The notes: generated by a model not told the origin, from the letters alone. A stretch of DNA of 64,000 nt from Caballeronia sp. SEWSISQ10-4 2 (GCF_030464885.1 NZ_JALPRJ010000030.1:1-64000); one strand, 5' to 3'; positions 35,587-45,296 are shown, counted from the first letter of the stretch. Made by a program: numbers and translations.

Positions 35587-38500
35587 TCAGGCCGCGATCG
35601 CATCTTTCGCTTTCTTCGCACCCAACTCACCGAGCGCCCGCTTGTATTCCGTCGGGAAGACCTTCACAAACTGACGGCGCGACGCATCCCAGTTCTCGAG
35701 CAACGCTTTTGCGCGCGGCGAACCGGTGGACTGGAAGTGCTGCTCGATCAGGTTTCGGAGCAACACTTCATCGGTTTCACCGGTGTGCCACAAAGCGCGG
35801 TCGACAGTGCGTTCCTGTTCGGCCTGTTGCAGCACCGGATCGAGCGCGACCATCGCCTTGTTGCACTTGCTGCCGAAGGTACCGTCTGCATCGTAGACAA
35901 ACGCTACGCCGCCCGACATGCCCGCCGCGAAGTTGCGCCCGGTTTCGCCCAGCACAACCACCGTGCCGCCGGTCATGTACTCGCAACCGTGATCGCCGGT
36001 GCCTTCCACGACCGCCGTTGCACCCGAGTTACGCACGGCGAAACGCTCGCCCGCGACGCCGCGGAAATAGGCTTCGCCTTCAATCGCGCCATACAACACC
36101 GTATTGCCGCAGATGATGTTTTCCTCCGACTTGCCGCGGAAGTCGTTGGTCGGGCGAATGATGATGCGCCCGCCCGACAGACCCTTACCGACGTAGTCGT
36201 TGCCATCGCCGACGAGATCCAGCGTGATGCCCTTCGCCAAAAACGCGCCGAAACTCTGCCCTGCCGTGCCCTTCAACTGGATATGGATCGAGTCGTCGGG
36301 CAGGCCGTCATGGCCATACTTCCTCGCGATCAAACCGGACAACATCGCGCCGACCGTGCGGTTCACATTGCGCACCGGCTGAATGAACGACACGTGCTCG
36401 CCCTTCTCGATAGCCGCCTTCGACTTCTCGATCAGTACGTGATCCAGCGCTTTCTCGAGCGCGTGATCCTGGGTATCGACATGACGCGTCGCGATCTCGC
36501 CGTTGTTCGGCACTTGATAAAACACCTTCGAGAAATCCAGGCCCTTCGCCTTCCAGTGCTCGACGCCCTTCTTCGTATCGAGCAGTTCGGCGTGGCCGAT
36601 CAGGTCGTCGAATTTGCGGATGCCCAGTTGCGCCATGATTTCCCGCACTTCTTCCGCGATGAAGAAGAAGAAGTTCACCACGTGTTCCGGCTGTCCCGTG
36701 AACTTGGCGCGCAGTACCGGATCTTGGGTCGCGACGCCGACCGGGCAGGTGTTCAGGTGACACTTGCGCATCATGATGCAGCCCTGCACGACGAGCGGCG
36801 CGGTCGCGAAACCGAATTCATCGGCGCCGAGCAGCGCACCGATCACCACGTCGCGGCCAGTCTTCATCTGACCATCAGCCTGCACGCGAATACGACCGCG
36901 CAGACGGTTGAGCACCAGCGTTTGCTGCGTTTCGGCCAGACCCAGTTCCCACGGCGTGCCGGCATGCTTCAGCGACGACAACGGCGAAGCGCCCGTGCCG
37001 CCGTCATGGCCGGCGATCACGACGTGATCGGCCTTCGCCTTGGCAACGCCTGCGGCAACGGTGCCCACGCCCACTTCCGACACCAGCTTCACCGAAATGC
37101 TCGCCTTCGAGTTCGCGTTTTTCAGGTCGTGAATAAGCTGCGCCAAGTCCTCGATCGAATAGATATCGTGGTGCGGCGGCGGCGAAATCAGGCCCACGCC
37201 CGGCACCGAATACCGCAACTTGCCGATGTAATCGCTGACCTTATGACCCGGCAGTTGTCCGCCTTCGCCCGGCTTCGCGCCTTGCGCCATCTTGATCTGG
37301 ATCTGATCCGCCGACGACAGGTACTCCGCCGTCACGCCGAAGCGTCCGGATGCAACTTGCTTGATCCGCGAGCGCAGCGAATCGCCGTCTTTCAACGGGA
37401 TATCGGTGACGACTTCGTCGCCGATCACGGAGCGCATGGTGTCGCCGTTCTTGATCGGAATGCCGCGCAGTTCGTTGCGATACCGGTTCGCGTCTTCGCC
37501 GCCTTCACCCGTGTTCGACTTCCCGCCGATACGGTTCATGGCCACAGCCAGCGTGGCATGCGCTTCGGTGCTGATCGAACCGAGCGACATCGCGCCGGTC
37601 GCAAAACGCTTGACGATTTCCTTCGCCGGCTCCACTTCATCGAGCGGAATCGCCTTCGTCGGATCGACCTTGAACTCGAACAAACCACGGAACGTCATGT
37701 GACGCTTGGTTTGGTCGTTGATCAGGTGCGCATATTCCTTGTACGTCTGGTACGAGTTGCTGCGTGTGGAATGCTGCAACTTGGCAATGGCATCGGGCGT
37801 CCACATGTGCTCTTCACCGCGCACGCGATACGCGTATTCACCGCCTGCATCGAGCATGTTTGCAAGCACGGGGTTCTCACCAAACGCCTCACGATGCAAA
37901 CGAATGGCTTCCTCGGCCACTTCGAAAATACCGATGCCTCCGACCTTCGACGCCGTGCCCTTGAAGTACTTTTCCACAAGCTCGCTGGAGAGCCCGACCG
38001 CTTCGAAAATCTGCGCGCCGGTGTACGACATGTACGTGGAAATGCCCATCTTCGACATGACCTTGTACAAGCCCTTGCCCACGGCCTTCGTGTAGTTGTA
38101 GATGGCTTTGTCGGCGGAAAGATCGCCCTTCAGGCCTTCGGCCATTTGCGCGAGCGTTTCCAGCGCGAGGTACGGATGCACAGCTTCCGCGCCGTACGCG
38201 GCGAGCAGCGCGAAGTGATGCGTCTCGCGCGCCGATCCCGTTTCCACGACCAGGCCCGTGCTCGTGCGCAGACCGTGCTGCACGAGGTGCGTATGGATAG
38301 CGGAAGTAGCAAGCAGTGCCGGAATGGCCAGGTTGTCGCGATCCATCTTGCGATCCGACACGATCAGCATGTTGTAGCCGGACTTCACGGCGTCCACGGC
38401 TTCCGCGCACAGCGAGGCCAGACGTGCTTCCACGCCTTCGTTGCCCCATGCCACGGGATAGCAGATGCTCAGCTCGTACGAACTGAACTTGCCGCCGGTG

Positions 38501-40290
38501 TATTTATCGATCGCGCGAATCTTCGCGATGTCCTTGAAGTCGAGCACAGGCTGCGAGACTTCGAGACGCATCGTCGGGTTGATGTTGGTCGTGTCGAGCA
38601 GGTTCGGCTTCGGGCCGACGAACGACACCAGAGACATCACCATGTTCTCGCGGATCGGATCGATCGGCGGGTTCGTCACCTGCGCGAACAACTGCTTGAA
38701 GTAGTGATACAGCGTCTTGTTCTTGTTCGACATCACCGCGAGGGGCGAGTCGTTGCCCATCGAACCGACGGCCTCTTCACCCAATTGCGCCATAGGAGCC
38801 ATCAGGAACTTGACGTCTTCCTGCGTATAGCCGAACGCCTGCTGACGATCCAGCAATGCAGCCGCTTCACGACGCTGCGTTTCGACGTCCTCGGCCTTCG
38901 GCTCGATCTCGTCGAGCTTGATGCGCACGGCATCGATCCAGCTCTTGTAAGGCTTGCCGTTCGCGAGGTTGTCCTTGAGTTCCTTGTCGTCGATGATCCG
39001 GCCTTGCTCCATGTCGATCAGGAACATCTTGCCCGGCTGCAGACGCCACTTCTTCACGATCTTCGATTCCGGCACCGGCAGCACGCCCGATTCCGATGCG
39101 AGGATCACGAGGTCGTCGTCGGTGATGACATAACGCGCCGGACGCAGGCCGTTGCGGTCGAGCGTGGCGCCGATCTGGCGGCCATCGGTGAACGCGATCG
39201 CGGCGGGGCCGTCCCACGGCTCCATCATCGCGGCGTGATATTCGTAGAACGCGCGGCGGTTGTCGTCCATCAGCGTGTGCTGTTCCCATGCTTCGGGAAT
39301 CATCATCATCATGGCGTGGACGAGCGGATAACCCGCCATGACCAGGAGTTCAAGGCAGTTATCGAACGATGCCGTGTCCGACTGGCCCGGATAGATCAGC
39401 GGCCAGAGTTTCGGCAGGTCGTCGCCGAGCACATAGCTGGCGATTGCGCCGGTACGCGCGTTCAGCCAGTTGACGTTGCCCTTCACGGTGTTGATTTCAC
39501 CGTTGTGCGCGATCATCCGGTACGGGTGCGCGAGTTCCCACGCGGGGAACGTGTTGGTGGAGAAGCGCTGGTGCACGAGCGCGAGCGCCGACACCGTGCG
39601 TTCGTCCTGCAGGTCGCGGTAATACACGCCGACCTGACCGGCCAGCAGCAGGCCCTTATAAACGATGGTGCGCGCCGACATGGACGGCACGAAGTATTCC
39701 TTGCCGTGCTTGAGCTTGAGCGCCTGGATGCGGTGGCTGGCGGTCTTGCGGATCACGTACAGCTTCCGCTCGAGCGCATCGGTCACCACAATATCTTTCC
39801 CGCGGCCGATAAAAATCTGCCGAATCAGCGGCTCGCTGGCCTTCACGGTCGGCGAAATCGGCATGGTGGCGTCGACGGGGACATCGCGCCAGCCCAGCAC
39901 GACCTGGCCTTCGGCCTTCACCGTGCGTTCCAGTTCCTGCTCGCACGCGAGACGCGACGCGTGCTCCTTCGGCAAGAAGATCATGCCGACGCCGTACTCG
40001 CCCTCCGGCGGCAGCGTCACGCCCTGCTTAGCCATCTCCTCACGATAAAACCCGTCGGGGATCTGAATCAGGATGCCCGCGCCGTCGCCCATCAGCTTGT
40101 CGGCGCCGACTGCGCCGCGATGGTCGAGGTTTTCGAGGATCTTCAGACCCTGTTGGATGATTTCGTGGCGCTTCTTGCCCTTGATGTGCGCGACGAAACC
40201 GACACCACAGGAGTCGTGTTCGTTCTCAGGGTCGTACATGCCCTGCGCGGCGGGAGCGGAACCGAGAGTCGGCGGCAGTTGATCGTTCAT
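35587..40290 (-). CDS. gltB: Glutamate synthase, large subunit
   Basis: 1567 residues. Makes two glutamates from glutamine and 2-oxoglutarate. The N-terminal glutaminase domain begins, after propeptide removal, with the nucleophile Cys in EHDSCGVGFVA (residue 28). The FMN/synthase domain has GEGGEDANRY and GAKPGEGGQLPG, and the 3Fe-4S cluster Cys are in CIMMRKCHLNTCPVGVATQ. The C-terminal GXGXG repeat domain holds YVGKGLSGGRI and GVAGERFAVRNSGA. Length is normal and no frameshift is seen. Confidence 0.97.
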   Translation of the reverse strand: MNDQLPPTLGSAPAAQGMYDPENEHDSCGVGFVAHIKGKKRHEIIQQGLKILENLDHRGAVGADKLMGDGAGILIQIPDGFYREEMAKQGVTLPPEGEYGVGMIFLPKEHASRLACEQELERTVKAEGQVVLGWRDVPVDATMPISPTVKASEPLIRQIFIGRGKDIVVTDALERKLYVIRKTASHRIQALKLKHGKEYFVPSMSARTIVYKGLLLAGQVGVYYRDLQDERTVSALALVHQRFSTNTFPAWELAHPYRMIAHNGEINTVKGNVNWLNARTGAIASYVLGDDLPKLWPLIYPGQSDTASFDNCLELLVMAGYPLVHAMMMMIPEAWEQHTLMDDNRRAFYEYHAAMMEPWDGPAAIAFTDGRQIGATLDRNGLRPARYVITDDDLVILASESGVLPVPESKIVKKWRLQPGKMFLIDMEQGRIIDDKELKDNLANGKPYKSWIDAVRIKLDEIEPKAEDVETQRREAAALLDRQQAFGYTQEDVKFLMAPMAQLGEEAVGSMGNDSPLAVMSNKNKTLYHYFKQLFAQVTNPPIDPIRENMVMSLVSFVGPKPNLLDTTNINPTMRLEVSQPVLDFKDIAKIRAIDKYTGGKFSSYELSICYPVAWGNEGVEARLASLCAEAVDAVKSGYNMLIVSDRKMDRDNLAIPALLATSAIHTHLVQHGLRTSTGLVVETGSARETHHFALLAAYGAEAVHPYLALETLAQMAEGLKGDLSADKAIYNYTKAVGKGLYKVMSKMGISTYMSYTGAQIFEAVGLSSELVEKYFKGTASKVGGIGIFEVAEEAIRLHREAFGENPVLANMLDAGGEYAYRVRGEEHMWTPDAIAKLQHSTRSNSYQTYKEYAHLINDQTKRHMTFRGLFEFKVDPTKAIPLDEVEPAKEIVKRFATGAMSLGSISTEAHATLAVAMNRIGGKSNTGEGGEDANRYRNELRGIPIKNGDTMRSVIGDEVVTDIPLKDGDSLRSRIKQVASGRFGVTAEYLSSADQIQIKMAQGAKPGEGGQLPGHKVSDYIGKLRYSVPGVGLISPPPHHDIYSIEDLAQLIHDLKNANSKASISVKLVSEVGVGTVAAGVAKAKADHVVIAGHDGGTGASPLSSLKHAGTPWELGLAETQQTLVLNRLRGRIRVQADGQMKTGRDVVIGALLGADEFGFATAPLVVQGCIMMRKCHLNTCPVGVATQDPVLRAKFTGQPEHVVNFFFFIAEEVREIMAQLGIRKFDDLIGHAELLDTKKGVEHWKAKGLDFSKVFYQVPNNGEIATRHVDTQDHALEKALDHVLIEKSKAAIEKGEHVSFIQPVRNVNRTVGAMLSGLIARKYGHDGLPDDSIHIQLKGTAGQSFGAFLAKGITLDLVGDGNDYVGKGLSGGRIIIRPTNDFRGKSEENIICGNTVLYGAIEGEAYFRGVAGERFAVRNSGATAVVEGTGDHGCEYMTGGTVVVLGETGRNFAAGMSGGVAFVYDADGTFGSKCNKAMVALDPVLQQAEQERTVDRALWHTGETDEVLLRNLIEQHFQSTGSPRAKALLENWDASRRQFVKVFPTEYKRALGELGAKKAKDAIAA

Positions 40291-40627
40291 GGGTCACCGT
40301 GTTCTGTGGGGGGCCGAGAGCGGCCGTTGAACATGTTTTTTGTATTGCTTGCGCCACCGGCAGGCCAAAACCCTGAACCTGGGCGAAAAACGCGAAGCCG
40401 GTCGTGCAAACGGACGCGATGCGTCCCGAACTGCCGGAAAACGAAATATACGCGATGAATCAAAAAGTTGGCAACCAAAACGCGATGGTCTGACACCTAT
40501 TATCGAGTTGGTGCACGATTGCCCCATTTAATTAGTTCCACATCAATATTGAGACAAAAATAAACGGCATTTCGATTTTTGTCGTCATGCCGTTCGGTCA
40601 TTCTTCAGTTCGGGCGCAAAAACTCCG
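40291..40627. other. Intergenic region upstream of gltB
   Basis: 337 bases with no convincing gene. It should contain the gltB promoter (minus). An AT-rich block at about 40525-40580 is the likeliest place, but I cannot fix -35 and -10 boxes. Confidence 0.4.
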
Positions 40628-41335
40628 TTAACGGGTCTGAGGAGACTCGCGAACCTTGCGCGGACGGCCACGGGGCAACGGTGAAACGCGCCGGTTGGCA
40701 GCACGCCCCGCCCATTCCCTGTAGGAGTCGCTGCCAAGCACCCAGCCCTTGAGCGTGGCTTGAAGCAGCCGGTTAGCTTCGCGTTCGTCGAGCGGTTGCT
40801 CGCATAGCTCCGTATAGGCGCGCTGGCGTTCGAACGGCGTATTGCCAAGCTTCCAGTAGAGCGGATGGTCGGTAATGAGGCTGTCGAGCGTCAAACCGAT
40901 GTGATGGCGGTAGCTCGACCATCTGTAGTCTTGCGGGAGAGCCGCGAGTTCGGCGTGCACCGGCGCCATCTCGACCACCCGGCTCGCCAGCAGGAAGTAG
41001 GTTTCGCCTTCGATCACCGTCGCCCGGTAGCGGCCTTCCCACAAGGTGCCGCGACGGGCATAACGGCGATTGAAGTGCGCGACATAGCGCCGGCCGACCG
41101 CCTGCATGGCTTTCGGCAAGCTGGCTTCGTCACGGGGGGTGACGAGCAGATGCACCGCGCCGGGCATCAGTGCGTAGGCGTGAATGGCGAGATGGTGGTC
41201 GCGGGAGGCCGTTCGGAGGCATTCGATGAAAAGCTCGTAATCAGGAGCTTCGACGAAAGCGGGCTGCTGGTCGAGACCGCGCAAGATGACATGCTGCGGC
41301 TGTTCGGGAACGTAGAGTCGTGCAAGCCGTGCCAT
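40628..41335 (-). CDS. REP-associated tyrosine transposase (RAYT), Y1 family
   Basis: 235 residues from the ATG at 41335. RAYTs are Y1-type single-strand DNA transposases, usually single-copy and vertically kept. Seen: opening LYVPEQPQHVILRGLDQQPAF, GRRYVAHFNRRYARRGTLWEGRYRA, and a GRPRK tail. The normal LMPNHVHLL reads LMPGAVHLL (residues 57-64), so the first His of the metal-binding HUH is Ala. The likely catalytic Tyr is kept (ETYFLL, residue 113), but YIELNPVRA has become RVVEMAPVHA. No terminal repeats or REP clusters are obvious next to it. Confidence 0.85.
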   Translation of the reverse strand: MARLARLYVPEQPQHVILRGLDQQPAFVEAPDYELFIECLRTASRDHHLAIHAYALMPGAVHLLVTPRDEASLPKAMQAVGRRYVAHFNRRYARRGTLWEGRYRATVIEGETYFLLASRVVEMAPVHAELAALPQDYRWSSYRHHIGLTLDSLITDHPLYWKLGNTPFERQRAYTELCEQPLDEREANRLLQATLKGWVLGSDSYREWAGRAANRRVSPLPRGRPRKVRESPQTR

Positions 41336-41602
41336 GCTGGATTTTCCGTTGGTCGAGCGTTGGTCGGGTTCGGGGTATTCCGGCGGTCCGTCAAAACCAC
41401 ATTCTGGGCCACCTTGAAATTTTTCGTTCAAGTGCTGTGAGGCTGCTGTGAGGCGTCTATCAGCCGGGAAAAATCAGGAGCCTGGCATCGCGCTAAACCA
41501 ATTGGAGCCAGCATTCTTCTTAGGGAAAACGCTTTGCGGCCAAGCATGGTTTGTTTCAAATGTTCTGTTCATAATTAGCGTGCTTTTTCGGAGGAGCACT
41601 CA

Positions 41603-42328
41603 ATGACAATAAAACGAGTTGTTACGGGGGTCGCCGCGTTCGCATGCATGTCTGGCGCGGCGCATGCACAGTCGGCGAATACTTTCTTCGTCACCACGGG
41701 CTGGTTCCATTTCGCCCCAATCTCCAGCAGCGGCCCGCTCAAGGAAACGAGCGTCGGCGGATCGCCAGTCGGCATTGAAGTGCCGAATACCGGCGCCAGC
41801 CTGTCCAATGCCGATACCGCAGGGTTCACCGCGGGCTACTTTGTCACCGACCATATAGCCGGCGAATTCGTTCTCGGCATTCCGCCCACCTTCGACCTGA
41901 AGGGCGAAAAGTCGTACTCGCAATATGGCACGCTCGGTTCGGCCAAGCAGTGGAGCCCGACGCTGCTGCTGAAGTACTACTTCATGCAGCCGCAGTCGAA
42001 GATCCGCCCGTACGTTGGCATTGGTGTGACACGGGTGTGGTTCACCGATGCAAAAATTACGAATACCGGTTTCGAAACTAACGTGCTGCATGGTCCGACC
42101 AACGTATCAACGGATAGTTCGTGGGCTCCCGTGTTTAATGCAGGCCTTACATACGCGTTCAACGAACACTGGTTCGCCGGTTTTTCCATCTCCTTCGTGC
42201 CGCTTCACGCCACGGCCAAGCTGACAACCCAGGCGCAGACGCCGACAGGCCAGCTCACCGTGACGTCGGAAGCAAAACTCAAGCTGAATCCGATCGTGAC
42301 GTATTTGAACGTCGGATATCGGTTTTAA
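41603..42328 (+). CDS. ompW: OmpW-family outer-membrane protein
   Basis: 241 residues. Eight-stranded beta-barrel for small hydrophobic compounds. The signal peptide ends GAAHA about residue 22. Landmarks: NADTAGFTAGYFVTDHIAGEFVLGIPPTFDLKG, PTLLLKYYF, IRPYVGIGV, and the C-terminal YLNVGYRF ending in Phe, as outer-membrane barrels do. A GGAGGA site precedes the ATG. Own terminator at 42383. Confidence 0.93.
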   Translation: MTIKRVVTGVAAFACMSGAAHAQSANTFFVTTGWFHFAPISSSGPLKETSVGGSPVGIEVPNTGASLSNADTAGFTAGYFVTDHIAGEFVLGIPPTFDLKGEKSYSQYGTLGSAKQWSPTLLLKYYFMQPQSKIRPYVGIGVTRVWFTDAKITNTGFETNVLHGPTNVSTDSSWAPVFNAGLTYAFNEHWFAGFSISFVPLHATAKLTTQAQTPTGQLTVTSEAKLKLNPIVTYLNVGYRF

Positions 42329-42382
42329 CCGCAGCCGCCCGGTCCGCTGTTCCTGCTGTTCGGTCAAAGCGAGGCAAGAAAC

Positions 42383-42424
42383 AAACGCCGTCCCGAGGGC
42401 TCCTCGCGACGGCGTTTGATTTTT
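42383..42424 (+). terminator. Terminator of ompW
   Basis: AAACGCCGTC (42383-42392) pairs with GACGGCGTTT (42408-42417), followed by GATTTTT. The remaining gap up to 42643 shows nothing further. Confidence 0.85.
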
Positions 42425-42643
42425 CAGCGCTTGTAAAATTGACACGCTGACGGCTTTTTTCAGGTGAACCAGCGCAGTTTCTACTTTTTCCTGAACTTCT
42501 ATTTTTCGCTGGACGCCTTGCGCGGCAAGCCTTGGCCGCGCGATGTTGAACCCGTCGGGTCAATCGGCATCCAACTTGCTCACCTTCAGCTTTTCCGCAA
42601 TTTCGCGGCCCATCCACGATTCATCCATCGACGGAGCGATCCT

Positions 42644-43021
42644 ATGACCGCATTCCCCAATACGCGAGATGCCATCGGAGATTCATGGAACTCCACCAGC
42701 CGCCGTGCACGCCGGATTTCGCGTCACAGCCATGAAGCAGCACAGGATATCGGCGGCGAATTGCGCACGCTGATTTCGGAAATTGAAGAAACGTTGTCCG
42801 AAGGGACCTCAGCCGATGTTGCCGCGCTGCGGGCCCAGTTGAGCAAGAGCCTGGATTCAGCGCGCGCGCGTTTGAATGACACGCACGACGCGGTGCGCGC
42901 TCGCGCGAATACCGCCCTGGCCGATGCGGACACCTATATTCACGACAAACCGTGGCAAACCATTGCCCTGGTGGGCGGCCTGGCGCTGGTGGCGGGCGTG
43001 TTGCTGGCCCGTGTCCGATAA
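42644..43021 (+). CDS. DUF883 (ElaB/YqjD) family membrane protein
   Basis: 125 residues. A long amphipathic, Arg/Ala/Ser-rich helical region (residues ~20-95) is followed by a C-terminal membrane helix (WQTIALVGGLALVAGVLLARV). E. coli relatives are tail-anchored, stress-induced and bind ribosomes; that role here is inference. The start at 42644 has GGAG upstream; the frame is open a further 60 codons without similarity. The Arg-rich N-terminus (TSRRARRISRHSH) is somewhat unusual. Confidence 0.87.
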   Translation: MTAFPNTRDAIGDSWNSTSRRARRISRHSHEAAQDIGGELRTLISEIEETLSEGTSADVAALRAQLSKSLDSARARLNDTHDAVRARANTALADADTYIHDKPWQTIALVGGLALVAGVLLARVR

Positions 43022-43065
43022 GCTTTTGCTTGTTTTTGCTTGCATAAGCAAATTGCGTAGACAAA

Positions 43066-43101
43066 AAAACGCGCGCCCGAATCGCATCCGGCGCGCGTTT
43101 T
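43066..43101. terminator. Bidirectional terminator between the DUF883 gene and ugpQ
   Basis: Perfect 12-bp stem AAAACGCGCGCC (43066-43077) with GGCGCGCGTTTT (43090-43101), preceded by further A's, so it works on both strands at this convergent junction. Confidence 0.9.
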
Positions 43102-43123
43102 GCAATGCGTTCGCTTTTTCAGC

Positions 43124-43870
43124 TCAATCGAGAAAATCAGCGCCGATCACATCGATACGATCCGTACAGATCGCGTCGACGCCCCATTGCGCGAGCTCAC
43201 GCGCCCGCTCCGGGTCGTTGACGGTGTAGGCGAGAATCCGCAAGCCGGAATCCTTGATCTCAGCAACCAGCCGCTCGTCGAGCTTCTTGTGATCGGCATG
43301 CAGCGATACGCACGACAGCGCGGCGGTTTGCGCCCGCCAGTCGCCGGGAATGGTTTCGTAGAGCATGCCGCGCGGCAGATCGGGCGCGGCCCCGGCAGCC
43401 GCCGCAAGCGCAGCATAGGAAAACGACGACAACAACGGCGCCGGTTTCACGCCCGACCACAGGCGCGCGGCTTCCCGCGCCACTAAAACACCCGTTTCCT
43501 CGTCGCGCCCTTCGCACGGCTTGATTTCGATATTCGCCGCCAATCCATGCATAAAACAGCGTTCGGCAACCTCAGCGAGCGTCGGCATGCGTGCGCCGGC
43601 GAAACGCGGGTCGAACCAGCTACCGGCGTCGAGTTGTTCTATTTCTTCGTAGCGGAAGGTTTTCGCCGCGCCCCGACCGTTCGATGTACGGTCGACGAGG
43701 TCATCGTGTAGTAAAAAAACGACGTTATCCGCTGATAACTTCGCGTCGAACTCGATCATTTTCAGGCCGAGCCGGGCGCCGGTATCGATGCCGTCGAGCG
43801 TGTTTTCCGGCGCGACTTTCCCGCCGCCACGATGCGCGACGATGCGCGGATAAGGCCAGATTTTCATCAT
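43124..43870 (-). CDS. ugpQ: Glycerophosphodiester phosphodiesterase
   Basis: 248 residues. Hydrolyses glycerophosphodiesters to glycerol-3-phosphate and alcohol. Catalytic landmarks: IVAHRGGGKVAPENTLDGI, EFDAKLSADNVVFLLHDDLVDRTSNG, and IEIKPCEG. No signal peptide, so cytoplasmic, as for E. coli UgpQ. Last gene of the ugp operon. Confidence 0.95.
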   Translation of the reverse strand: MMKIWPYPRIVAHRGGGKVAPENTLDGIDTGARLGLKMIEFDAKLSADNVVFLLHDDLVDRTSNGRGAAKTFRYEEIEQLDAGSWFDPRFAGARMPTLAEVAERCFMHGLAANIEIKPCEGRDEETGVLVAREAARLWSGVKPAPLLSSFSYAALAAAAGAAPDLPRGMLYETIPGDWRAQTAALSCVSLHADHKKLDERLVAEIKDSGLRILAYTVNDPERARELAQWGVDAICTDRIDVIGADFLD

Positions 43871-43880
43871 TAATGTCCTT

Positions 43881-44963
43881 TTAGTTCACGCGCAAACCGG
43901 TCGCCGGATCAAAGAAATGCAGCCGGTGGGCCGGTAGCGCCACTTCCAGAGCCTCACCCCGAGCCGGACGATGTTCATGCGGCAAGCGCGCCGCGACATC
44001 GTGTTTGCCCCAACGGCCGTGCGCGAGATTATCGGCGCCCAGGAGTTCGCAGGAATCGACCGTCAAGGTCGCGTGCGCGCTCTGCTGCCCCGGCAGCATG
44101 TGTTCCGGCCGGATGCCTAACACCCATTCGCGGCCTTTCAGCTCCTGCTGCAGCGTTTGCATGCCCGCGAGCGGCAGGCGCGGCCCGTTGCCCGCGACAT
44201 CGAAGGTCGAACCGTCGTCCGATACACGCCCTTCCAGCAAGTTCATTGCCGGAGATCCGATAAAACTCGCGACAAACACCGTCGCCGGACGCTCATAAAC
44301 CTCGGTCGGCGGTCCGATCTGCTCCGCGCGGCCGCGATTCATCACGATCACGCGTTGAGCGAGCGTCATGGCCTCGATCTGGTCGTGCGTGACGTAGAGG
44401 CTCGTGGTCGCGAGACGCGCGTGCAGCCGCTGGATTTCCAGCCGCATTTGCACGCGCAACTTGGCGTCGAGGTTGGACAGCGGTTCGTCGAAGAGAAACA
44501 CCGCCGGTTCGCGCACGATCGCGCGGCCCATCGCCACGCGTTGCCGCTGGCCGCCGGATAACTCGCGCGGCTTGCGGGCCAGCAGCGGCTCGAGTTCCAG
44601 GATCTTCGCCGCGTTCTGCACGCGCTTATCGATCGCTGCCCGATCCACGCCGCCGATCTTCAACGCGTACGCCATGTTCTGCGCGACGCTCATGTGCGGA
44701 TAAAGCGCGTAGTTCTGGAACACCATCGCGATGTCGCGATCTTTCGGCTCCAGCGTATTAACCACTTTCTCGCCGATGGAAATCGTCCCTTCGGACACGC
44801 TTTCCAGCCCCGCGACCATCCGCAGCAAAGTCGACTTCCCGCAGCCCGACGGTCCGACCATGACGACGAATTCGCCGTCGGTCACTTCAACGTCGATGCC
44901 ATGCAGAACGAACTGCTTGCTGTCGTAGGTTTTCTTGACGCCTTGAAGGCTCAGTGCAGCCAT
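43881..44963 (-). CDS. ugpC: Glycerol-3-phosphate ABC transporter ATPase
   Basis: 360 residues. MalK-type ATPase: Walker A GPSGCGKSTLLRMVAG, signature ELSGGQRQRVAMGRAI, Walker B VFLFDEPLSNLDAKLR, with a C-terminal TOBE regulatory domain (WVLGIRPEHMLPG). The start at 44963 (MAALSLQGVKKTY) is the family start. It follows the ABM gene by 10 bases. Confidence 0.94.
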   Translation of the reverse strand: MAALSLQGVKKTYDSKQFVLHGIDVEVTDGEFVVMVGPSGCGKSTLLRMVAGLESVSEGTISIGEKVVNTLEPKDRDIAMVFQNYALYPHMSVAQNMAYALKIGGVDRAAIDKRVQNAAKILELEPLLARKPRELSGGQRQRVAMGRAIVREPAVFLFDEPLSNLDAKLRVQMRLEIQRLHARLATTSLYVTHDQIEAMTLAQRVIVMNRGRAEQIGPPTEVYERPATVFVASFIGSPAMNLLEGRVSDDGSTFDVAGNGPRLPLAGMQTLQQELKGREWVLGIRPEHMLPGQQSAHATLTVDSCELLGADNLAHGRWGKHDVAARLPHEHRPARGEALEVALPAHRLHFFDPATGLRVN

Positions 44964-44973
44964 CGGACCGCCT

Positions 44974-45282
44974 TCATTTAAGTGCGCCCGCGACCGTCGC
45001 AAAATGCGCGACCGCGATGCCGGGTTCATAGAATTTGTGCAGCAGCTCGCGCCACGTCTGGTAGTCGGCGGAGTTGCGGAAACCTTCCTGATGCGCCGCG
45101 ACGGTTTCCCATCGCACGAGCAGCGCGTACTGCGAGCCGTTGTTCGCGTCGGCGCCGCGCACCAGTTCGTGCGAGAGATAGCCCGGTTGCGCCGAGATAA
45201 TCTTCCCGGCTTCAGCGAACGCCGCTTCGAACGCGGTTTCTTCGCCGGCTTTCACCGGCAGTTGGGCAATTTCCAGGATCAT
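44974..45282 (-). CDS. Small ABM-domain protein inside the ugp operon
   Basis: 102 residues. The sequence ILEIAQLPVKAGEETAFEAAF, then AQPGYLSHELVRG and YALLVRWETVAAHQEGFRNS, matches the antibiotic biosynthesis monooxygenase (ABM) fold, a dimeric ferredoxin-like barrel used by cofactor-free monooxygenases and haem-degrading enzymes. The substrate is unknown. CGGAG lies upstream of the ATG at 45282. It sits between ugpE and ugpC with gaps of 14 and 10 bases, so it is almost certainly co-transcribed. Confidence 0.82.
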   Translation of the reverse strand: MILEIAQLPVKAGEETAFEAAFAEAGKIISAQPGYLSHELVRGADANNGSQYALLVRWETVAAHQEGFRNSADYQTWRELLHKFYEPGIAVAHFATVAGALK

Positions 45283-45296
45283 TGAATAAGGCTCCG

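Noticed and set aside
35737..40458. A 1573-codon open frame on the plus strand
   Set aside because: It lies antisense to gltB over its full length and its translation is rich in Arg, His and Asp without any domain, which is typical of the complement of a GC-rich gene.
41430..41465. Short tandem repeat GCTGTGAGGCTGCTGTGAGG near the RAYT gene
   Set aside because: Only two imperfect units and no hairpin, so it is not convincing as a REP or insertion-site signature.
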